Below are positions 8,526 through 14,579 of a stretch of DNA of 64,000 nucleotides, in pieces (position 1 is the first letter of the stretch; every line of letters begins with the position of its first letter). The position numbers and the translations under genes are program-made. A model generated the notes under the pieces. That model was not told where the DNA came from, did not search any database, and worked only from the letters and a program-made list of their open reading frames with translations. This DNA comes from Neisseria sp. Marseille-Q5346 (lineage in GTDB: Bacteria; Pseudomonadota; Gammaproteobacteria; Burkholderiales; Neisseriaceae): the NCBI RefSeq assembly GCF_946902045.1, contig NZ_OX336253.1, forward strand, positions 496,001-560,000, read 5' to 3'.

Positions 8526-8975
8526 GGCATTCAGCCTTTTGGCCAATTCTAAAATTGCGCGTTTATTGGAAGGCGAAAACACTTTTTCCTCCGCTTCTTC
8601 CGCACTAAACCAACCGTAGGCAACGTGTTCGTCCGGTTGCAGGACGATGGGTGTATCGCGCGGAATTTGGGCGGAGAAGATGTGTTCGCGGTTTTCAAAA
8701 ACACCTTTGGGATAGCGATGGCGCCAGTGATGATAGATTTCATAAACGGTGCTGTCGTGCCAGTTTTCCAGCTGTCCTTCTGCAAGGCGGATACCGGTTT
8801 CTTCCCACACTTCACGCCATGCGGTTTCTTCGATACGCTCGCCTTCTTCCATGCTGCCGGTAACCGACTGCCAAAAACCTTGCGGCGCCGTGCGTTCAAT
8901 CAGCAGGATATTGCCGTCTTTATCATGCAAAACGACCAAAGCGGAAACGGGATACTTCAAAGGCTTACCGCTCAT
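8511..8975 (-). CDS. nudB: Dihydroneopterin triphosphate diphosphatase (Nudix)
   Basis: 154 residues with a Nudix box GSMEEGERIEETAWREVWEE near 40-60. The flanks GFWQSVTGS and the NREHIFSAQIP/EHVAYGWFSAEEA segments resemble E. coli NudB, which removes PPi from dihydroneopterin triphosphate in folate synthesis. The ribosome site is AAGGAT. The C-terminal KKAV-stop is encoded by a DUS. The specific substrate is inferred from family resemblance; a general Nudix hydrolase is the alternative. Confidence 0.88.
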   Translation of the reverse strand: MSGKPLKYPVSALVVLHDKDGNILLIERTAPQGFWQSVTGSMEEGERIEETAWREVWEETGIRLAEGQLENWHDSTVYEIYHHWRHRYPKGVFENREHIFSAQIPRDTPIVLQPDEHVAYGWFSAEEAEEKVFSPSNKRAILELAKRLNAKKAV

Positions 8976-9114
8976 GACTTATCCTTGCCGGTTTGGTTTG
9001 GGAGGCTGATTTTTTGTAGTAGTAAGTAAGCCAAAAGGTTTTCCATATATCACTCAAAATGGGAAATTGATATTCAGACGGCCTTTGCCGGAAATCCTCA
9101 AAGGCCGTCTGAAA

Positions 9115-9768
9115 TTATACCTGATTTAACTGCGCCAGTTTCCAAGACACCAGCTCTGCCGCTTCTTCCGGCGAGTTGGCCTTCAAGCCTGCTTCGCCAA
9201 AATACGAAATTTTAGGCAAACCACACAAAAACTTATCGACATCTTGCGCCGTCAAAAAGCGGCCGTGCAAATCGAATCCGACATTTAAAGCACGCCCTTT
9301 GATTTCCGCCACCCTGTCATGCAAATGGCCGTACAAGTGATACCAGCCCTGATAGCAGCCGTCCCATTCCTGAATCGGATAGTGAAAGAGAACCAGCGTA
9401 TTCTTAATTTCCGGCAATTTGAGTTTCAAATACGGCCGTATGGACGACAGCAGCGGATGGCCGTCATGCTTGGTTTGGCTGCGGAAAAAATCGGTATGCT
9501 GCCGAATCACATGATCATGATTGCCGTAAATCAAGTGATGTTGCCCGTTTAAACGCGACAAAACGCGCTCTATCTGCTTATGGTCGTGGGCAAAGGAAAA
9601 ATCGCCCAAGTTGTACACCGTATCTTCAGGCGTAACGGTTTCATTCCATGTCTGAATTAAAAATTCATCCATCTGCTCCACGTTATCGAACGGTCGAAAT
9701 TGTGGGCAAAATTTGGCGATGTTTTTATGTGAGAAATGTAGGTCGGATGTGAAGTAGATTTTGCTCAT
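9115..9768 (-). CDS. Calcineurin-like metallophosphoesterase
   Basis: 217 residues with the complete metal-binding set: SDLHFSHKN (D-x-H), NLGDFSF (GD), YGNHDHV (GNHD), LFHYPI (H) and GHLHDR (GHxH). The family includes small stand-alone phosphoesterases, and a related domain is the phosphatase of the clostridial RNA repair enzyme Pnkp. Here it lies one gene away from a kinase-RNA ligase that lacks a phosphatase domain, which is suggestive but not proof of a link. The natural substrate is unknown. Confidence 0.88.
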   Translation of the reverse strand: MSKIYFTSDLHFSHKNIAKFCPQFRPFDNVEQMDEFLIQTWNETVTPEDTVYNLGDFSFAHDHKQIERVLSRLNGQHHLIYGNHDHVIRQHTDFFRSQTKHDGHPLLSSIRPYLKLKLPEIKNTLVLFHYPIQEWDGCYQGWYHLYGHLHDRVAEIKGRALNVGFDLHGRFLTAQDVDKFLCGLPKISYFGEAGLKANSPEEAAELVSWKLAQLNQV

Positions 9769-9853
9769 ACCGTGCTTTCTGCGTTGCAGTCTTGAATCGT
9801 ATCACGCGCGGGCGTATGCTGAGTAATGTTTTTATGTGCTTCAAGGAGTTCGT

Positions 9854-10297
9854 ATGCGTTTGGTTATTGCCGCGCCGGCCAACGGCGCAATATTGAAAGA
9901 CGCGCTCAAAGCGCATCTGCAAAACGACCCGCGCGTCAGCAGCTTGGTCGATTTATCCTCGCCCGAAGGGACCTATCCGCAACTCTCGTTTGCCGCGGCC
10001 GAAGAAGTCGCAGCAGGACGCGCCGACCGTGCGCTGTTGATTTGTGGTACCGGCGTGGGCACGGCAATCGCCGCCAATAAGGTGTGCGGCATACGGGCGG
10101 CGACGGCACATGATTTACTTACCGTCCGCGGCTCGGTGGAAAACTATGATGCGCAAGTTTTATGTATGGGGCAAAACGTGATTGCCGCCCCGGCCGCTTG
10201 GGCATTGGTCGATATCTGGTTGGACTTGCGCCACGACACAAGTAGCGACTATGCACCTAAGGTTGGCGAAATCGAAGCGTATGAGCGCGGAGAATAA
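9854..10297 (+). CDS. RpiB/LacA/LacB-family sugar-phosphate isomerase
   Basis: 147 residues. The start at 9854 follows AAGGAG at 9843-9848; an earlier ATG at 9836 would contain that ribosome site. Family motifs are VIAAPANGAILKDAL at the N-terminus, the catalytic-cysteine loop CGTGVGTAIAANKVCGIRAA near residue 65, and AHDLLTVRGSVENYDAQVLCMG. RpiB isomerises ribose-5-P and ribulose-5-P; relatives act on galactose-6-P or erythrulose-4-P. The sequence has AAPANG where RpiB has a DHAG-type loop, so the substrate may not be ribose-5-P. Confidence 0.85.
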   Translation: MRLVIAAPANGAILKDALKAHLQNDPRVSSLVDLSSPEGTYPQLSFAAAEEVAAGRADRALLICGTGVGTAIAANKVCGIRAATAHDLLTVRGSVENYDAQVLCMGQNVIAAPAAWALVDIWLDLRHDTSSDYAPKVGEIEAYERGE

Positions 10298-10329
10298 ATA
10301 CGCGTTGCTTCCTCTATTTTCAGACGGCC

Positions 10330-11808
10330 TTACAACTGTCTCAAAAATGCTTGGATAAACGCGATCTTATCCAATTCCGGCATAGCGTTGAACGCTTCCT
10401 GATGCTCGTGGATGTAGTCGATCAAAGGATAAAATTCTTCATCAACATGGCGTTTGTCCAGTTTGCGGCCGATATTGCCTTCGTTGCTTCGTCCTAAAAA
10501 CTTGGAAATCAGGTAATACGGCGATTTGAGTTTGAACAGCATTTCGTCGTTTTGTGCATCAAATACCATAAAGCCTTCGTGTTCCACATTTTTCAGACGG
10601 CCTTTCAGCTCTCCGAACGTGATATTTTTCAGCATTTTGGGACGGCGGATGCCGTATTGTTTGCCGATTTCGTCCAATTCCGCTTCAGAAAATTGACGGC
10701 CGATCGCCACATCAATGCAGCCGATTAAGGTTTCGCCCAATTCTTCACGGATGATGTGTACGTCTTTCGCATCTGTGATTTCGAACAAAAAAGTATGGTT
10801 CGGATATGCGCGGAACAGGGTTTCGTATTGTGCGCAGTGTGCGGCGGTCATATCGGCAAACGCGCTATCAAGCGAACCGGTAGTCGAATACAGCACTTTG
10901 CCGTCAAACGTTGCGCCATGGGACGGATGGTCGTCTGAAAGCGAGACGAAAGTGCAGCAACCGAGGAAGCCGTTTACTTTCACCACCGCGTCCACCAATC
11001 TCTCGTCACTGATTCGGATCGGATAGCGGCTGCCTTTGGCAATACGTTCCGAATAATTGAACACTTTTTTAAACGGACGCACGATGATTCGATTATGCGC
11101 GTCGATAATCAAGCCGCGCATTTCCAGCAAAGCATCATCAAAGCGGTTGTTATAGAACACGCTGCGGGCGTATTTCAACACGCGCAACTCAGGATAACGC
11201 TTGGATGCTTTGGCAGTAAAGTTACGGCTGCTGTGTTGCAGATAGTGATCGGTCACAAAGGTTTGCTGCGCCTCATCAAACACCAGCGGCTTATGCTCGA
11301 TAGCCTGCATCTGTTCGATTTTTTCTAACTGTTCCGCATTTGCCGGCTGCACGGCCTCGATATGGATTTCGTTTGCCACTCGGTTTTGGTTCAACTTGAT
11401 ATACGCCGCCAACACGTCATGCTCTTTTACACCGTGCAGGTTGGGATAGAAATTGTGCAGTCGATAAACTTCTGTTTCAAAACCGCTTTTCTCCGCCTGA
11501 TCCAATAAATGACGGCAACGCGAAGCTTTTGGGTTGGTATTGGAATTAATGATCAAAATATTTCGATTCGGATTTTGGCGTCCAAGTCTCAAAGTTTCAG
11601 TCATCAAAGCATTACCGCGTTTTTGCGCCTTATCCACCGCCTCGCCCGACCAACGATATTCACCGTATTCATCGGTAATGAACAAATCGTTTTCAATACG
11701 GACAACTTCCGCATCCTGATACTGCGCTTTAAATTCCGCGGCTTTTTGTTCGGCAAACGTCGATTTTCCCGAACCTTGATGACCGCGGATTAAGATAAAT
11801 TTTTGCAT
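10330..11808 (-). CDS. Polynucleotide kinase-RNA ligase fusion (T4 Rnl1-like ligase)
   Basis: 492 residues in two parts. The N-terminus is a P-loop kinase (GHQGSGKST, residues 9-17) of the type that phosphorylates RNA 5' ends. Residues from about 185 resemble T4 RNA ligase 1: LLEMRGLIID, RPFKKVFNYSE, the nucleotidyl-transfer motif KVNG (Lys277, motif I KxxG), YSTTGSL, FLFEITDA (motif III), EGFMVF (motif IV, 411-416) and FKLKS (motif V, 425-429). T4 Rnl1 seals broken tRNA anticodon loops after end-healing by Pnkp. No phosphatase/cyclic phosphodiesterase domain is present. It is 90 bp downstream of rsr, separated by a DUS hairpin, with AAGGAAAC before the ATG. Confidence 0.85.
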   Translation of the reverse strand: MQKFILIRGHQGSGKSTFAEQKAAEFKAQYQDAEVVRIENDLFITDEYGEYRWSGEAVDKAQKRGNALMTETLRLGRQNPNRNILIINSNTNPKASRCRHLLDQAEKSGFETEVYRLHNFYPNLHGVKEHDVLAAYIKLNQNRVANEIHIEAVQPANAEQLEKIEQMQAIEHKPLVFDEAQQTFVTDHYLQHSSRNFTAKASKRYPELRVLKYARSVFYNNRFDDALLEMRGLIIDAHNRIIVRPFKKVFNYSERIAKGSRYPIRISDERLVDAVVKVNGFLGCCTFVSLSDDHPSHGATFDGKVLYSTTGSLDSAFADMTAAHCAQYETLFRAYPNHTFLFEITDAKDVHIIREELGETLIGCIDVAIGRQFSEAELDEIGKQYGIRRPKMLKNITFGELKGRLKNVEHEGFMVFDAQNDEMLFKLKSPYYLISKFLGRSNEGNIGRKLDKRHVDEEFYPLIDYIHEHQEAFNAMPELDKIAFIQAFLRQL

Positions 11809-11849
11809 TTTGTTTCCTTATTCTTTTTCTCAGCTTACCCTGAATAAAT

Positions 11850-11893
11850 AGGCCGTCTGAAAAATATTTCTACCCTTTTTTTCAGACGGCCTT
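11850..11893 (-). terminator. DUS hairpin between rsr and the kinase-ligase gene
   Basis: Opposed DUS copies flank a short spacer. The T-run on the minus strand is poor (CCTATTTATT), so read-through into the ligase gene is plausible. Confidence 0.6.
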
Positions 11894-11897
11894 AGCT

Positions 11898-13472
11898 TCA
11901 GTTCACAGCTGCCAACGGCGTTTTCTCAATCTCTTCTACCCAGAAATCTGTACCCATGCCTCGTTCGGCAAAGGAACCGATCAGGGAGAATACTTGGTCG
12001 GAGAAGCCGCCGATGTTCAAGATATCGTGACGGTTTCGTGCTTGAGCCTTGGTGTAGGGCTGGATATCCAGACAAACGAGTTTGGCTTCTGGGCAACGGC
12101 GTTTCAGAATATCCCACTCTTTCATCAGGCTGGTTGTGGTACCCCATCCTTGGCTGTCATCTGCCCAACTTTCGTTGTCTGATACGATGACGACCAAATC
12201 CACGTCGGCTTTTTCACGGTTCAACATGGCGAGCGGTGCGCTGCATGCCGTTCCGCCGCCGCCGACATTAGCGAGTTTTTCGGCGTTGGTCATGATGCTG
12301 TCGCGCGGGTTGAGCTTCACGTTTACCGTGATTTGTTCAAACGGTATCACGCGGGCTTGCGGATTGGTACGCAACATGGCGGCGGACACGAGCGCGGCAA
12401 TATCGATGCAGCGGGTTTTGGTGGTCGCGCTGCCGCGATAGCCGGTAGCCGGGCTGTGCATGGAGCCGGAGACGTCCGGACAAACCATGACTTTGCCTTG
12501 GATTACCGGTACGTTTTGTACGGCGGTTTCCATCGCATCTTGCAGGGCTTCACGGATTTCAGACGGCATTTGATTAGATGTTGCCTGATACGCGGTCAGC
12601 AATTGGTAAGGCAGGACGCGGGCGCGGGCAATGGCGGTTTCGTCACGCAGTTTTTCTGCCACCATTTTGATGTTTTTGCTTTTCGCAAATACTTCGTGGC
12701 GCAGGAAAGTGTTCAGGTTTTGACGAACCTGCTGCCATGAACCGTTACAGGCAATTTGCGCCCAGTCGCCGCTGTTCAAGTCTAAAGCAGTAAGCATTTG
12801 GAAAGGAACGTTGGGCAATTCGCCTTCTCGGCTTTGTTTGTAGTCTTCAAAAGCGCGGGTAATGGGCGGCAATGCTTCGCGGTCGTACGGTTTACCAATC
12901 AGCCATGCAAACCATGCGGCACGCCATGCTTCACGCGGTTTGGGATGCACCATTTTGACCACGTCCGCCAGCGACGGGGCGTTGCCGATAGCGGCGTTCA
13001 ACAATTGTTTTTCGGTGGCGGTCAAAAGCCAAGTCTGCATCAGCTTTTTCGGACGGTTGCCGAAAGATTTTCTGCCGACTGCGCCGCTACGGATAATTTG
13101 CGCGAAGTTGCGCAACATTTTACCGTTGTCCACTACTTGGTCGAATACACGGGCAAGCATGTTCACGTCTTTTTGCGCCAATACGGCAAGCAACAGCGCA
13201 GGCATATCTTTCATAAAACCTTTTTGACGGGCATATACGGCAGTTTTGGCGATAAACTCGGCATCCAGGCTTTCTGCCAACTTCAATACTTGGTCAAGCT
13301 GACTTTGGGCATCGGCATAGTAGGTATTGTTCAGACAACCGGTAGCGGCAAGCTGTGCCAGCTGTTGTTTAGGGGTCAGCGTGTAGGCGATGCCGCCAGC
13401 TTCATTATGGGTATCGGTTTTAGTAAAACGGTTTTTAATCGATTGAAACAAGGTAGTATTAGCCATTTTCAT
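11898..13472 (-). CDS. rsr: Ro60-like TROVE protein Rsr, Y RNA-binding ring
   Basis: 524 residues (522 if the second ATG at 13466 is used; both have weak ribosome sites). Residues up to about 320 form the helical TROVE repeat domain, including the typical HPKPREAW near 176-183. The C-terminus is a von Willebrand A domain with the MIDAS motif DVSGS at 333-337 and SDNESW further on. Bacterial Rsr binds Y RNAs on its outer surface and single-stranded RNA ends in its pore. In Deinococcus it is tethered to PNPase by Y RNA. In other bacteria rsr lies in RtcR-controlled RNA repair operons, as here. The Y RNA array lies immediately upstream on the same strand. Confidence 0.95.
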   Translation of the reverse strand: MKMANTTLFQSIKNRFTKTDTHNEAGGIAYTLTPKQQLAQLAATGCLNNTYYADAQSQLDQVLKLAESLDAEFIAKTAVYARQKGFMKDMPALLLAVLAQKDVNMLARVFDQVVDNGKMLRNFAQIIRSGAVGRKSFGNRPKKLMQTWLLTATEKQLLNAAIGNAPSLADVVKMVHPKPREAWRAAWFAWLIGKPYDREALPPITRAFEDYKQSREGELPNVPFQMLTALDLNSGDWAQIACNGSWQQVRQNLNTFLRHEVFAKSKNIKMVAEKLRDETAIARARVLPYQLLTAYQATSNQMPSEIREALQDAMETAVQNVPVIQGKVMVCPDVSGSMHSPATGYRGSATTKTRCIDIAALVSAAMLRTNPQARVIPFEQITVNVKLNPRDSIMTNAEKLANVGGGGTACSAPLAMLNREKADVDLVVIVSDNESWADDSQGWGTTTSLMKEWDILKRRCPEAKLVCLDIQPYTKAQARNRHDILNIGGFSDQVFSLIGSFAERGMGTDFWVEEIEKTPLAAVN

Positions 13473-13493
13473 TTTCTTTCATATTGTTGGTTT

Positions 13494-13537
13494 GAGGCCG
13501 CCTGAACTTGTTTTAGCTTTGTTTTTCAGACGGCCTT
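13494..13537 (-). terminator. DUS hairpin between the Y RNA array and rsr
   Basis: AAGGCCGTCTGAA pairs with TTCAGGCGGCCTC on the minus strand. It may attenuate transcription so that Y RNAs exceed rsr mRNA, or protect the 3' end of the last Y RNA. Confidence 0.6.
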
Positions 13538-13545
13538 GAATGGGT

Positions 13546-13626
13546 GGCAGTGTGGCGGCTAAAGATGAAGAGAAGCGTTTTTAACTGAAAGCTAATGTAT
13601 TCTCTTCCGGGCATCCGCCTACTGCC
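13546..13626 (-). ncRNA. Predicted Y RNA 7 (simple hairpin type)
   Basis: On the minus strand GGCAGT pairs with ACTGCC at the ends, GGCGG with CCGCC, and GAAGAGAA with TTCTCTTC. The variant Ro motif GGCGGATG lies between the stems. The terminal loop contains a small TTAGCT/AGTTAA hairpin. It is close in sequence to Y RNA 4, suggesting duplication. Confidence 0.65.
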
Positions 13627-13629
13627 GTA

Positions 13630-13700
13630 GGGCGACCAGTTTAATTAGGATCATTCAGGTTTGTAGCAAGAAAGGAATGTAATCCTAATGGCATTCGCCC
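13630..13700 (-). ncRNA. Predicted Y RNA 6 (simple hairpin type)
   Basis: Ends GGGCGA/TCGCCC pair. The Ro motif GGCGAATG matches the published bacterial consensus G-N-C-G-A-A-N-G. The inner stem is ATTAGGAT plus CATTC pairing with GAATG plus ATCCTAAT, and the loop is about 18 nt. No tRNA-like part. Confidence 0.7.
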
Positions 13701-13706
13701 ATAAGG

Positions 13707-13855
13707 GGTGGCACATTGGGCAACAAAGAGTGGAGAAATTTTTACGCGCTCTATCCACTGAGCTACTCTGCCATAGTTGGCGGCAGAGACGGGACTCGAA
13801 CCCGCGACCTCGCGCTTAGCAGGCTGTAATTCCTTCGGCATTTGCCGTTTGCACC
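13707..13855 (-). ncRNA. Predicted Y RNA 5 with circularly permuted tRNA mimic (YrlA-like)
   Basis: About 149 nt. The outer stem is GGTG/CACC, the Ro motif variant is GGCAAATG, and the inner stem is AGGAATT/AATTTCT. The far end reads as a tRNA cut at the anticodon and joined at the acceptor: T-arm CGGGTTCGAGTCCCG, acceptor strand CTCTGCC, then G-CCA-ACTAT, then the perfectly complementary acceptor strand GGCAGAG, then the D-arm GCTCAGTGGATAGAGC. The acceptor stem is thus closed by a loop that includes discriminator-like G plus CCA. This matches the known layout of bacterial YrlA RNAs, where the Y stem replaces the anticodon arm. A normal tRNA order is absent. Confidence 0.85.
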
Positions 13856-13874
13856 AAAAACAGTTTTTATATCT

Positions 13875-13898
13875 GCCTGCCTGAATATTTCAGACGGC
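13875..13898 (-). repeat. Degenerate DUS hairpin between Y RNAs 4 and 5
   Basis: GCCGTCTGAA pairs with TTCAGGCAGGC with one bulged base. There is no T-run. It may mark an RNA processing boundary. Confidence 0.5.
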
Positions 13899-13980
13899 GG
13901 CAACGTAGCGGATAAACATGAAGAGAAACGGTTTTAACGTAAAAGGTTAATGTACCTTCTCCGAGCATCCGCCTGCTGCC
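13899..13980 (-). ncRNA. Predicted Y RNA 4 (simple hairpin type)
   Basis: GGCAGC pairs with GTTGCC (one GU) at the ends, GCGGAT with ATCCGC, and GAGAA with TTCTC. The variant motif is GGCGGATG and the loop carries a TTAAC/GTTAA mini-hairpin. The sequence is very like Y RNA 7. Confidence 0.65.
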
Positions 13981-13988
13981 GTAAAAGT

Positions 13989-14137
13989 AATATGGCACGC
14001 AACAAGTTTTTAAGGGAAACATGCCTTTACTCTACCAACTGAGCTACTCTGCTATTTTGGATAACAGAGACAGGACTCGAACCTGTGACACAAGGGTATC
14101 CATGTTGTAGTTTCCCTAGGCATTTGCCTGCCATATT
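13989..14137 (-). ncRNA. Predicted Y RNA 3 with circularly permuted tRNA mimic (YrlA-like)
   Basis: 149 nt. The outer stem AATATGGCA/TGCCATATT is 9 bp, the Ro motif variant is GGCAAATG, and the inner stem is AGGGAAAC/GTTTCCCT. The effector end has the T-arm CACAGGTTCGAGTCCTGT, acceptor strand CTCTGTT, a loop that begins CCAAA, acceptor strand AGCAGAG (one GU), then the D-arm GCTCAGTTGGTAGAGT. The T-loop TTCGAGT and the D-loop GG needed for the elbow contact are both present. The parts are in permuted order, as in Y RNA 5. Confidence 0.85.
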
Positions 14138-14147
14138 GGAAAAGGGT

Positions 14148-14238
14148 GGGCGACTAAATAAACAAGACGTTCAACGTCTATCAGACGAGACAGGATTCGA
14201 ACCTGTTAATCCAAATGTAGTCTTGTTGGCATTCGCCC
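14148..14238 (-). ncRNA. Predicted Y RNA 2 with T-arm and reduced acceptor hairpin
   Basis: 91 nt. Ends GGGCGA/TCGCCC pair, the Ro motif GGCGAATG is a full consensus match, and the inner stem is AACAAGAC/GTCTTGTT. The effector has a canonical T-arm ACAGGTTCGAATCCTGT and a short CGTCT/AGACG hairpin in place of the acceptor stem. No D-arm is visible, so it is a partial tRNA mimic. It begins directly after the end of Y RNA 1. Confidence 0.75.
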
Positions 14239-14318
14239 TGTAACCACACAGCAACTAAATTTACGGAAAATTTTTCTCCGGTAACTGTATTTCCCGAAGC
14301 ATCTGCTGTATCGTTACA
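14239..14318 (-). ncRNA. Predicted Y RNA 1 (first RNA after the sigma-54 promoter)
   Basis: 80 nt. A 15-bp closing stem joins TGTAACGATACAGCA with TGCTGTGTGGTTACA (one mismatch, one GU). The diverged motif AGCAGATG follows, and the apical hairpin is TTAC-GGAGAA/TTTTCC-GTAA with one bulged C. Its 5' end coincides with the transcription start expected about 12 nt past the -12 element. It has no tRNA-like part. Confidence 0.75.
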
Positions 14319-14326
14319 TTCACAAC

Positions 14327-14345
14327 GCAGCCAACAGCGTGCCAA
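14327..14345 (-). promoter_or_regulatory. Sigma-54 promoter of the Y RNA-rsr-ligase unit
   Basis: Minus-strand TTGGCACGCTGTTGGCTGC has the -24 GG and -12 GC exactly ten bases apart and matches the consensus TGGCACG-N4-TTGC with one change. It lies 235 bp from the divergent RtcR start and about 12 nt before the first predicted Y RNA. Confidence 0.85.
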
Positions 14346-14383
14346 GAATAAAATTTTTATAAAAATAATTTTTAATTGATTGA

Positions 14384-14400
14384 ATATAAAGAGAATATAT
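14384..14400. promoter_or_regulatory. Candidate RtcR upstream activator site, copy 1
   Basis: ATATAAAGAGAATATAT. A near-identical copy lies 92 bp away. Both are in the AT-rich gap on the upstream side of the sigma-54 promoter. The role is inferred from position and repetition. Confidence 0.4.
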
Positions 14401-14475
14401 TTTAAAGTAGCTTTTATCGGCAAGAAGCGTAGAATAGTAAAAAATATATTTATAGATAGTTATATAGAAAATAAG

Positions 14476-14491
14476 ATATAAGAGAATATAT
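14476..14491. promoter_or_regulatory. Candidate RtcR upstream activator site, copy 2
   Basis: ATATAAGAGAATATAT, copy 1 minus one A. It lies about 130 bp upstream of the sigma-54 promoter, a normal enhancer distance, and also just in front of the short frame that precedes rtcR. Confidence 0.4.
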
Positions 14492-14576
14492 GATGCGATT
14501 CGATGATTTGGACAAACGCCTGCGGTTAAGTCAACGGCAAATTTGTATTGGAAAAAATAATTTAAAGGCCGTCTGA
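14490..14576 (+). CDS. Possible 28-residue leader peptide or gene remnant upstream of rtcR
   Basis: ATG at 14490, with AGAG upstream, encodes MMRFDDLDKRLRLSQRQIC and ends LKAV-stop, where the stop codon is supplied by a DUS (AAGGCCGTCTGA). The rtcR ATG follows three bases later and has no clear ribosome site of its own, so translation of rtcR could be coupled to this frame. It could also be the stump of a gene truncated by DUS insertion. Confidence 0.35.
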   Translation: MMRFDDLDKRLRLSQRQICIGKNNLKAV

Positions 14577-14579
14577 AAC

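Noticed and set aside
13641..13841. 66-residue minus-strand frame with EVAGSSPVSA and RVAQWIER
   Set aside because: This is the familiar false ORF obtained by translating tRNA-like sequence; it lies across Y RNAs 5 and 6.
13707..14238. Partial tRNA genes or a degraded tRNA cluster
   Set aside because: T-arm precedes acceptor and D-arm in each unit, no anticodon arm is present, and every unit is framed by Ro-motif stems next to rsr, so Y RNAs explain them better.
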